Virus record (IMG/VR): IMGVR_UViG_3300020421_000118
Coordinates: 1-26,374 of that record
Strand: one strand, 5' to 3'
DNA length: 26,374 bases
Source: a virus
In this document: piece after piece, positions 6,460 through 13,392 of the stretch
Numbering within the stretch: the first letter of the stretch is position 1
How the letters are laid out: each line of letters begins with the position of its first letter
The notes under the pieces: generated by a model
Database searches by the model: none
Seen by the model: only the letters and a program-made list of their open reading frames with translations
What the model was told of the DNA's origin: nothing
Program-made: the position numbers and the translations under genes

Positions 6460-7165
6460 GACTGTTTTATGTGTCATTCCAGCACGAATGTCATCAGGCA
6501 GATTCCCAGGCAAACCGTTAGCACTCATCAACGGCACTCAGATGGTCCTGAGAGTGGCGGAAATAGCATCTAGGTCAAAGTATATTGACGACGTTGTTAT
6601 CGCCACTGAGGACGAAGTAATCGTTGATCTAGCGCATGAGCATGGATACAATGCAATGCTTACACGAACTCACTACACATGCACACATCGTGTTGCTGAA
6701 GTAGCAGCGACTCAACCACACAAATATGTCTTCAATTTACAGGGAGACGAACCACTCACTAAACCTGAATGGTTAGATGAAATGATTGTATATGGTATTG
6801 ATAATGACTGTGATATGGTACAGAGTTCACGAAGTCTTGAGGATGGTGAGTTAGAAGACGAAGATGTTGTCAAGATGATTGAGAATAACGGTAAGGTTAT
6901 TCATATGCAACGCTCACCAGATGTGGTGTGTGATAATATCACAGTACAACTAGGGTTATACTTCTATAGACGAAATGTTATCGTTGACTTCCCCAACTGT
7001 GATATGACATTTGTCAAATACTGGCGTGGATTAGACACGATTGGTTTCATTGGTAAATATGATGTCATACCATATGATCTAAAATGTGGTAAGATTAGAG
7101 CAGTTGACCGTACATGGCACATTCAGGAAGTAGAATGGTTACTAACCCTAAACAACTCAAAGTAG
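6446..7165 (+). CDS. kdsB: CMP-Kdo synthetase-like cytidylyltransferase
   Basis: A 239-residue sugar nucleotidyltransferase close in length to KdsB, which activates Kdo with CTP for lipopolysaccharide or capsule. The nucleotide-binding motif IPARMSSGRFPGKPL (11-25) and the metal/CTP motif NLQGDEPL (97-104) are intact. GLYFYRRN and a C-terminal AVDRTWHIQEVEWL, at the place of the family's VDT..D segment, are also present. One change is that the family's G-T-(D/E)-R before the R.AEV helix reads C-T-H-R here (79-82), which may shift sugar preference. It is translated from AGG 5 bases before ATG. It overlaps the SIS-HAD gene by 31 bases, and the pair are the only plus-strand genes in the window. 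The substrate could be Kdo, another ulosonic acid or a related acidic sugar. Confidence 0.82.
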   Translation: MYKGKTVLCVIPARMSSGRFPGKPLALINGTQMVLRVAEIASRSKYIDDVVIATEDEVIVDLAHEHGYNAMLTRTHYTCTHRVAEVAATQPHKYVFNLQGDEPLTKPEWLDEMIVYGIDNDCDMVQSSRSLEDGELEDEDVVKMIENNGKVIHMQRSPDVVCDNITVQLGLYFYRRNVIVDFPNCDMTFVKYWRGLDTIGFIGKYDVIPYDLKCGKIRAVDRTWHIQEVEWLLTLNNSK

Positions 7166-8031
7166 CAGCAGGTCATCTTGCTAGTGCTGATAGAGTGGCA
7201 TTGATGGGCACTGGTGGCAATCTTGCCATTGCTCAACATATGGCAAGTGACATTTATCGTCACCTTGATAAGTATTGCTTTGCACCTGATAGTGTCAACT
7301 CAACTGCATTGGGTGGTGATGGGGGTTGGCAACAACCATGGATAAGATATGCTGCTAAGGGTGCAGATCTTATTATTCTTATCACATGTAGGATTGAATC
7401 ACCTGCAGTATTTGCACTAGAAGATATAGATCAGGACCCAGACGTAGCAACACTACTCATTGCACCTGAACAACATCCAACCATCGATACATTGGTGATT
7501 GATGTTGATTATTACCATGAGTTTGAGACATTTGCATTGATGTCTGTCTATCACATGATTGAGGAGTGTGGTGCACAATTACCACTCTTACCTAAGAGTG
7601 CACCAACTAAAGATGTAAGTAGTAGGTGTGATGTATATTGTATTGACATTGATGGCACACTGACTGAACCACACGATGGTGATCCATGGAATGCTGTGCC
7701 ACGAATTGATCGTATCAAACAGATCAATCAGTTATATGATAACGGTGCGACAATATATCTACAGACAGCACGTGGATATATCTCAAGTGTGAAGAGGCAT
7801 CCTAATGATCCACAAGCACAACAACGTAATGCAGATTATATGTACCGTGGTAAGACGGAACAACAACTAAAAGAATGGGGTGTCAAGTATCACTCACTAT
7901 ACTTTGGTAAACCACGTGCATCAACATATGTTGACGACCGTGCATCACATGACTCCGAGTTCTTTGCACTGATGGATCCAATCACAAAACCAGAGACTAA
8001 AGCAACTCCGCCATTTTGGCACCCTGTGTAG
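7135..8031 (+). CDS. SIS-domain sugar isomerase fused to HAD phosphatase
   Basis: A 298-residue two-domain protein. The N-terminal half resembles SIS phosphosugar isomerases of the GmhA type: MGTGGNLAIAQHMASDIYRH (24-43), then GADLIILITC at the second phosphate-binding region. The usual SG.S loop is altered to TCRIES. The C-terminal half is a HAD domain with CIDIDGTLT (catalytic Asp171 and Asp173), TARG (211-214) and a YVDDRA motif near residue 270. That fits the small HAD family found in capsule and heptose gene clusters. I chose the ATG at 7135 over 7114 because AGGAAG lies 4 bases before it. It is coupled to the upstream cytidylyltransferase and overlaps the convergent 350-residue gene by 35 bases. 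Isomerase plus phosphatase plus CMP-transferase resembles a compressed Kdo- or heptose-type pathway. Confidence 0.75.
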   Translation: MVTNPKQLKVAAGHLASADRVALMGTGGNLAIAQHMASDIYRHLDKYCFAPDSVNSTALGGDGGWQQPWIRYAAKGADLIILITCRIESPAVFALEDIDQDPDVATLLIAPEQHPTIDTLVIDVDYYHEFETFALMSVYHMIEECGAQLPLLPKSAPTKDVSSRCDVYCIDIDGTLTEPHDGDPWNAVPRIDRIKQINQLYDNGATIYLQTARGYISSVKRHPNDPQAQQRNADYMYRGKTEQQLKEWGVKYHSLYFGKPRASTYVDDRASHDSEFFALMDPITKPETKATPPFWHPV

Positions 8032-9049
8032 TCAACTGAGCATCTAGTTGTTGATGCTCTATCCACTCATAACCTCGTTGGTATGATACACTCGCTCTGA
8101 ACTGTTGTAGTTCATGTATCATACCATTTTCTTTCATGTCATCATATAATTCACGTGGACTCTTGAGTGCATCAAGACCCAGCATATTATTGACTAACCA
8201 CACACGGTCATGGAAATCTATATCATTCCACTTCTCAGTCCAGTGGAAGAATGTCTTCTGCTTCTCTGTTAGATAATCATATCCCCACTTGAGATGTGAC
8301 AACACACGTTCAGGTTGTCTATCCATCTCCTCTCTTGTCTTTGTTCTATACTTTCTTATGTCGTCGTAGAGACAAATACGCTTACCAAGATATGCAGCAT
8401 AGTATAAATCAGTGCCAGGCCAAGGAATATAAACTGTCTCGTGTCTTTGAAATAATGTTGACAACTTGATTTGACGTGACTCACGATCAGTCAGTGACAC
8501 AATCTCATGGTCTTCAGGTAGTCTTAGTTTTGACCAATGCTTCCACTTGTCACAGTCACGAAATGGCACTAGAAATGTGATAGGTGTGGGTGCTGAGTCA
8601 ATAGCATCTTGCACAGTGCTATACTCATCATCACGGATAGTTACCTGATCATCACGTGGTAGGAAGAATAACGATCCTTTAGGTTCTACATATCGCTGAG
8701 TATATACTCTTCCAAGTTCCCATACAAATGGACATGTTCCATAATAACTTTTGATCTCACTAAATCTATACTTTGAGATCTTCTCGTGATGGAATCTAGA
8801 CCAGGAATATAATTGCTTACTATCAAATACATCAGGTTTGGTGTACAGTAGATCAGGACGACCCACTGCCTCTCTACAGACACCAGGAGCGATCCCAAAC
8901 ATGAAAAAGGTATCTCGGGTCCCCCCAAGATACCTCATCATGCTATGATGCCATTTATCAGACTGCTGTGCGATGATACAGTCCTCAAGCCATGCCACCG
9001 CCCCACTGGCGGTTGACCCCATCATTAGTGCGGCGATAATAGCCGACAT
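7997..9049 (-). CDS. Hypothetical protein, possibly glycosyltransferase-like
   Basis: A 350-residue protein of unproven family. Suggestive parts are a central strand-turn pattern TPITFLVPFRDCDKWKHW, then ETVYIPWPGTDLYYAAYLGKRICLYDD. The latter reads like the sugar-nucleotide-binding half of a GT-B glycosyltransferase (P-G-(S/T)-x-x-x-x-A...G). The C-terminal 100 residues are helical, aromatic and Trp-rich. It begins 65 bases inside the preceding gene (start at 9049, weak AGAAG 7 bases upstream). If that overlap is judged too long, the MM pair at residues 37-38 gives a start at 8941. Its position beside the CMP-sugar and SIS-HAD genes supports a glycan role, but this is inference. Confidence 0.5.
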   Translation of the reverse strand: MSAIIAALMMGSTASGAVAWLEDCIIAQQSDKWHHSMMRYLGGTRDTFFMFGIAPGVCREAVGRPDLLYTKPDVFDSKQLYSWSRFHHEKISKYRFSEIKSYYGTCPFVWELGRVYTQRYVEPKGSLFFLPRDDQVTIRDDEYSTVQDAIDSAPTPITFLVPFRDCDKWKHWSKLRLPEDHEIVSLTDRESRQIKLSTLFQRHETVYIPWPGTDLYYAAYLGKRICLYDDIRKYRTKTREEMDRQPERVLSHLKWGYDYLTEKQKTFFHWTEKWNDIDFHDRVWLVNNMLGLDALKSPRELYDDMKENGMIHELQQFRASVSYQRGYEWIEHQQLDAQLTTQGAKMAELL

Positions 9050-9383
9050 GCTCAGTCTTCTCTAAGAGAATGCTGTCTACTTCATCATCACTCAGCAGAC
9101 CTTTTTCCAACAACAGTTGGACAAGACCTTCAGTTGACACTTCAATAGAGTCTTCATAGTATGGTGTCCACTTAGTGGCACTATCTGCATCAGCAATAGT
9201 ACCAAACTCACCAGCAAGTGCCCGAGTATAAAGAGAGCGTGAGTGCTCTACAACATCGGTAGGTGATGCAGTGTATGGCAACCACGCTTCATCAACCTCA
9301 ACAAAATCGACTTCCATGTCGATCATATTGTGTTCTTCGTTTACCCACTTGGGGTTCTTTACTGCGTTGACTGTAAATGACAT
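8985..9383 (-). CDS. Putative tail-fibre assembly/chaperone-like protein
   Basis: A 132-residue acidic protein. The N-terminus pairs strands around NPKWVNEEHNMIDMEVDF with LPYTASPTDVVEHSRSLYTRALAGEFGTIA. The (LPF)TA...D...HGR.LY..A..GE.G.I pattern is one I associate with small proteins encoded next to fibre genes in T4-like cyanophages and with tail-fibre assembly chaperones. A VQLLLEKGLLSDDEVDSILL helix pair and a polar tail follow. It lies 29 bases after the repeat-rich fibre gene and has AGGAAT before its ATG. It overlaps the downstream gene by 65 bases. Function inferred from place and pattern, not proven. Confidence 0.5.
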   Translation of the reverse strand: MSFTVNAVKNPKWVNEEHNMIDMEVDFVEVDEAWLPYTASPTDVVEHSRSLYTRALAGEFGTIADADSATKWTPYYEDSIEVSTEGLVQLLLEKGLLSDDEVDSILLEKTEHVGYYRRTNDGVNRQWGGGMA

Positions 9384-9412
9384 TGTTCTTTTGGATTCCT
9401 CGGTTTGCTATA

Positions 9413-10225
9413 TCAGGAATAACGCAACCAGAGGGTTGCTGAGTATGCAACCGTGGTGTTCACGGTCACAGAGTTGACAGTCACGTTGACTGAGGCAGTA
9501 CCATTGATTGTCAGGTTGTCGGTTGGAATGTTACCAGCAACTGAAAGGTTGTCTGTTGGAACGTTACCAGAAATAGTGGTGTTTTCACCACCCACATCAA
9601 CAGAACCACCAACTGAAAGGTTATCGGTAGGAACACCGGAGTTCACGTTGAAGGATCCGCCCTTACCGCCCTGGATGTTACCAGAGACGTTGACGTTCGT
9701 GTCTCCCTGAATGTTACCACCACTCAAGTTACCACTCAAGTTACCACTGATGTTACCACCAGAGAGTGAAGTATTACCTTGAATGTTACCACCAGACAGT
9801 GCCAGGTTACCGTCAGGGTTAGCGGAGACGTTACCCGATCCAGAACCTGAACCAGTACCAGAACCAGAGTTGACTAGTGCTGCACCTGAGTCATAACCCA
9901 TACAGCGCCAGCTACCTGACGGAGCAGAGTTACTTGTTCTACCTGTAGCATCAGAGTAGCGGAGAGTTGAACCCGCTACTGTAGCGCCAGGGTTTGTTGC
10001 TGAGTTTTCTGTTCCTGACTGTTGCAGGAACGCATATGTTCCGATATCACCTACCGAAGCGTTAGCGTTTACAGATGCATCCAGAGTAATCGAAGCAGTG
10101 TTGATTGCACTGATACGCTTGTCTGAATCGACAGTAATAATGGGAATGGCAGCAGCCGAACCATAATTACCGGCACTAACGTCTGTGGTTTGGTTTACGT
10201 TTGAACCAGTACCGTATAGGGCCAT
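9413..10225 (-). CDS. Repeat-rich virion/tail-fibre protein
   Basis: A 270-residue Gly/Asn/Ser-rich structural protein. The N-terminal MALYGTGSNVNQTTDVSAG and the fibre-type module GTYAFLQ...ATVAGSTLRYS...SGSWRCMGY (62-111) are followed at the very end by SATLWLRYS. In related fibres the RCMGY and TLWLR parts are close together. Here about 150 residues of low-complexity sequence (GSGSGS, then SGNIQG/SGNLSG/PTDNLSV repeats, 121-243) separate them. The protein is probably a trimeric beta-structured fibre or decoration. Expression is late: an ATAAATA box lies 25 bases upstream, with a strong AGGAGA ribosome binding site 10 bases before the ATG. Confidence 0.7.
   Translation of the reverse strand: MALYGTGSNVNQTTDVSAGNYGSAAAIPIITVDSDKRISAINTASITLDASVNANASVGDIGTYAFLQQSGTENSATNPGATVAGSTLRYSDATGRTSNSAPSGSWRCMGYDSGAALVNSGSGTGSGSGSGNVSANPDGNLALSGGNIQGNTSLSGGNISGNLSGNLSGGNIQGDTNVNVSGNIQGGKGGSFNVNSGVPTDNLSVGGSVDVGGENTTISGNVPTDNLSVAGNIPTDNLTINGTASVNVTVNSVTVNTTVAYSATLWLRYS
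9497..9865 (-). repeat. Low-complexity repeat insert within the fibre gene
   Basis: Codes residues 121-243 of the fibre protein. At DNA level short degenerate units (minus-strand GGTAACTTGAG-type 12-mers, then PTDNLSV units of about 33 bases) repeat in tandem. The copies are similar enough to expand or contract by slippage. Confidence 0.65.
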
Positions 10226-10249
10226 TGACTTTCCGTCTCCTTCGTAGTT

Positions 10250-10256
10250 TATTTAT
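10250..10256 (-). promoter_or_regulatory. Late promoter box ATAAATA (270-residue fibre gene)
   Basis: The minus strand reads CATAAATAAA 25 bases upstream of the ATG at 10225, matching the T4-like late -10 element (TATAAATA in T4, ATAAATA in cyanophages). A GAAGGAGA ribosome binding site lies between it and the ATG. Confidence 0.7.
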
Positions 10257-10266
10257 GATGGATTGA

Positions 10267-11661
10267 TTAGACTTCTTCCAACATGAAGCGGAATTTCTTA
10301 CCACTTCTACGGTTGGTGATGTAGAGGTTCTCTTCACCCTCTTCAATCAGATAGGAACCCCAACTTCCATCAACTGTATTGCCACCTTTAGTCTCATTGC
10401 TGAGGTCAAGGTCACTGGAGTAGACATTAGCGAAACGTGTGCCGCTTGCACCAATATCATGTGTGCCATCTGCGTCAGGTAAGATATTACCAGCAACAGT
10501 AAGTGAACTCAATGTACCAACATTTCTCAAGGAAGAGTTGATAACACCTGAACCCAGTGTGGTAGCATTCAGAACGCTAGTATCAGCGATTTGGAATGCT
10601 TTGCCGGACACAAGATTGAAGTGCTCGGTGGATTCCCAGTGATCATTATCATTATACCACAAAAGACTGTGGTCTGATGCACCTTTCAATACAATACCAC
10701 CACCATCGGCTGTAGTATCGCTAGGAGAATCAACAGTACCTAGTTCAAGGTTCTTATCATCTACTTGTACAGTAGTTGAGTTGATTGTAGTAATCGTACC
10801 CTGAACATCCAGACTACCTGTTACAGTAAGACCGGCACCCACAATAAGAGAACCACTCAGTGTGACACTATCCATGGTGCAAGCACCAACGATGTCAGGA
10901 GTGTTGATTGTTGGTGATGTCTGGAAGACCAAGGCACCACTGCCAGTCTCGTCAGTCACGGCAGCAGCGAGGTTGCTACTGGAAGGAGTGCCGAGGAAGG
11001 TAGCGACGTTACTAGCAAGACCAGAAACACCACTAGAAATAGGTAGACTGGTTGCATCTGAGAGATCAAATGCAGGAGTGCCGTCAGATGCACCCAGTGC
11101 TAGTTCAACACCACCGTATGATACGCTGTTGTTTGAAAGTTTGCCGTTCTCAATAGATCCTGCCAACTGAGCGTTGGTGATCGTACCACTCAGACTAGAA
11201 GTGGGATAGTTGGTAGCATCAGAAAGATTGAATGCAGGAGTAGCATCAGTGCCACCCAGTGACAGTGAAACTCCACCGTAAGATACGGTGCTGTTCTCTA
11301 AGTTACTATTAGCAAGTGGGGTACTAAAAGTTGCAGTACCTTCAACACTCAGAGTATCAATATTTGCTGTGCCATCAACATACAGGTGACGCCACTGTTG
11401 TGACGCAGAACCTAGATCATATGCATCATCCGTGTTAGGAATGATGTTAGAGTTTACATCTGCCCCGAAAATAACATTATCAGACGCAGCATCCCCGAGG
11501 GTCAGGGTGCCTCCATTGAAAGTGGTTGTGCCAGTAACCTCCAGGTTACTGTACATAAACACGTCTGCTGCGAAAGTGGAGACGCCAACGTGGGAAGAAA
11601 GACCAGCAATAACTTGCTGATTCTTTCCACCTACCTTAGCTAGTTCCCTGGCTCTTGACAT
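10267..11661 (-). CDS. Tail-fibre-like virion protein
   Basis: A 464-residue protein of alternating short strands and Gly/Ser/Asn turns, typical of trimeric phage fibres. The N-terminus MSRARELAKVGGKNQQVIAG is a cyanophage fibre signature. Two tandem copies of NSTVSYGGV.L.LG..D.TPAF.LSDAT occur near 125-155 and 178-208. An IIPN.DD.YDLGS...W..LYVDG motif (73-97) recurs as ILPDADGTHDIGASGTRFANVY near the C-terminus. The C-terminal 60 residues (GNTVDGSWGSYLIEEGEENLYITNR) are paralogous to those of the 621-residue fibre at 13393-15258. It has a late promoter box 33 bases before its ATG but no clear Shine-Dalgarno sequence. Confidence 0.75.
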   Translation of the reverse strand: MSRARELAKVGGKNQQVIAGLSSHVGVSTFAADVFMYSNLEVTGTTTFNGGTLTLGDAASDNVIFGADVNSNIIPNTDDAYDLGSASQQWRHLYVDGTANIDTLSVEGTATFSTPLANSNLENSTVSYGGVSLSLGGTDATPAFNLSDATNYPTSSLSGTITNAQLAGSIENGKLSNNSVSYGGVELALGASDGTPAFDLSDATSLPISSGVSGLASNVATFLGTPSSSNLAAAVTDETGSGALVFQTSPTINTPDIVGACTMDSVTLSGSLIVGAGLTVTGSLDVQGTITTINSTTVQVDDKNLELGTVDSPSDTTADGGGIVLKGASDHSLLWYNDNDHWESTEHFNLVSGKAFQIADTSVLNATTLGSGVINSSLRNVGTLSSLTVAGNILPDADGTHDIGASGTRFANVYSSDLDLSNETKGGNTVDGSWGSYLIEEGEENLYITNRRSGKKFRFMLEEV

Positions 11662-11693
11662 GGGTAATATTTGTGCAGGTTAGGTGTTGATAT

Positions 11694-11700
11694 TATTTAT
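11694..11700 (-). promoter_or_regulatory. Late promoter box ATAAATA (464-residue fibre gene)
   Basis: The minus strand reads GATAAATAATATC, ending directly at the stop codon of the upstream oxygenase gene and 33 bases before the fibre start codon at 11661. Confidence 0.7.
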
Positions 11701-12522
11701 CTACGATTTTATTCTGACTCTAAACGCAATCCTTTGAGTCATCTCAGGTGCACTAACATTTGGAGCTGATGTCCTATGTATCTGGGTATGAGGATATACA
11801 ATTATCCTCCCTGGTTTGTTGCTCACAATGTCACTTGCCCACCCAATATCATACCCATGTTTCCAGTGTTTAGCACCTGTATTTTCATTACTGTAATAGT
11901 AAAAATCGCCACCCCAATCAGGTCGCCATTCCCTATTAGCAATGTATAATACGGTGAACCAACTGTCATCGTCGGGATCAATATTTGGATCTGAGTCCTT
12001 ATGTAGTTGCCCATTGCGACGACCAATTGCACGTGACTCTATGGGATCAGCACACCTTGCATTGAGCATGATAGTGAACCCATTTTCCTTCTCAAACCCA
12101 TACTTCTCATAGAAATTTTCCTTCTCCTTGTATCCACTTTTATTACCAGATAATCCAGCACAATTCTCTCGGATACCATCCGGAGATGCTTTGCCGTCAA
12201 ATAATTTTTGATTGATAGTATTCCAGAGTTCTTCAATAGCAGGATGCTTTTTCAAATCCTCGGCATTTCTTCCAAATGGACACCGATACATTGAAAACTC
12301 CATAAGACTTAGGAGTCCCATTGGTCCTAAGTCTTCATCTAAGAAATGACGACTAGATGTCTTACCATCTGTTGCTGGAATATACTCATGTAAAGATTTT
12401 TTGGGATCATTGAGCAGTTGCTTGAATCCAAGCCACTCCTGATACCAGGAGATTGTCTGACAATAATCGTACACAGATTTAGACAGAGAATCTGTGATCA
12501 GACCGTCGTGAACAGTGACCAT
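11701..12522 (-). CDS. 2OG-Fe(II) oxygenase (copy A)
   Basis: A 273-residue protein with the double-stranded beta-helix signature of 2-oxoglutarate/Fe(II) oxygenases of the prolyl-4-hydroxylase type. The iron ligands are His174 and Asp176 in QLHKDSD and His249 in HTQIHRTSAP, and the 2OG-binding Arg is near 264 in MTQRIAFRV. The conserved stretch WRPDWGGDFYYY and the turn NKPGRIIVYPH are also present. It is a close paralogue of the next gene upstream. Such cyanophage enzymes are common but their substrates are largely unknown. Here it sits between fibre genes, so hydroxylation of fibre residues is a possible but unproven role. Confidence 0.88.
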   Translation of the reverse strand: MVTVHDGLITDSLSKSVYDYCQTISWYQEWLGFKQLLNDPKKSLHEYIPATDGKTSSRHFLDEDLGPMGLLSLMEFSMYRCPFGRNAEDLKKHPAIEELWNTINQKLFDGKASPDGIRENCAGLSGNKSGYKEKENFYEKYGFEKENGFTIMLNARCADPIESRAIGRRNGQLHKDSDPNIDPDDDSWFTVLYIANREWRPDWGGDFYYYSNENTGAKHWKHGYDIGWASDIVSNKPGRIIVYPHTQIHRTSAPNVSAPEMTQRIAFRVRIKS

Positions 12523-12578
12523 ACGCCAAGGGGGTATTCAGTTAGCACTACTATTGGGAGTTGTGCGGTGTCCCTTTC

Positions 12579-13391
12579 TTATAGTTTTACTCTAAATCCT
12601 ATGCGCTGAGTCATCTCATTTGCATCAGAACTAGGTGGTGTTGCTTTATGTATATCATTATGATGATATATAAAGACCCTACCGGGTTTATTTCCTATGA
12701 TATGTGTTGGATAACCAATATCGTACTTATATTTGCGGTGTTTGCAACCAGTATATTCATCACCATAGAAGATAATCTCACCACCCCAGGCGGGTTTCCA
12801 CTTCCTATTCACCACATATAATACTGTATAATACTCACCCTCAAATTCTGGGCGAGTATCCTTATGGATCATCTTGTACTGCTTCTTTTCTCTTACCAAC
12901 CCAATGGGTTCACATGCCCTGGCACTGAAGTATGAGGTCCAATGCTCTATGTTGCGAGGAGCATGATATTTTTCAAAGAAATCTGTGTGATCTTTGAAGA
13001 AGTGGTTACCCACTCTCAATCCATCAACAAAATCACCAATGCCATCTAGCGTTGCCTTACCATCAAATACTTGGTGATTGATCTTAGTCCACAGTGACCA
13101 GATCAAATTATTACGTTCTTTCAATGAGTCCGTGTTCCATCCAAATGGATGTCTGTATGATGAGAACTGCAAGAGTTGCATCATCCCAAACAATCCTGCC
13201 TCCTGCGACAGGATGTGACGCCGAACGTCATTACCATCCTCATTAGGAATATATTCATTCAACTTCCTAGTACAGTGGTTAGTCTCCATGTCGAGACCAT
13301 ACCACTTGTGATACCAAGATATACCCTGACAATAATTATGGATCTCGTCCGCTAAAGTATCGTCAATCAGATCATCATAAAATTTGATCAT
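12579..13391 (-). CDS. 2OG-Fe(II) oxygenase (copy B)
   Basis: A 270-residue paralogue of the neighbouring oxygenase with the same layout. Shared features are an N-terminal YCQ.ISWY..W segment, SYRHPFG, and iron ligands His176 and Asp178 (MIHKDTR) and His248 (HNDIHKATPP). WKPAWGGEIIFYG, NKPGRVFIY and a 2OG-binding Arg near 263 (TQRIGFRV) follow. All catalytic residues are intact, so both copies are probably active. Divergence between them is clear along their whole length, so the duplication is not recent. Its ATG begins one base past the TGA of the upstream fibre gene, implying translational coupling. Confidence 0.88.
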   Translation of the reverse strand: MIKFYDDLIDDTLADEIHNYCQGISWYHKWYGLDMETNHCTRKLNEYIPNEDGNDVRRHILSQEAGLFGMMQLLQFSSYRHPFGWNTDSLKERNNLIWSLWTKINHQVFDGKATLDGIGDFVDGLRVGNHFFKDHTDFFEKYHAPRNIEHWTSYFSARACEPIGLVREKKQYKMIHKDTRPEFEGEYYTVLYVVNRKWKPAWGGEIIFYGDEYTGCKHRKYKYDIGYPTHIIGNKPGRVFIYHHNDIHKATPPSSDANEMTQRIGFRVKL

Positions 13392-13392
13392 G

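Noticed and set aside
9424-9436. Hairpin GCAACC/GGTTGC near the end of the repeat-rich fibre gene
   Set aside because: The stem is short, lies inside codons for the conserved TLWLRYS end and has no T-tract, so it was not called a terminator.
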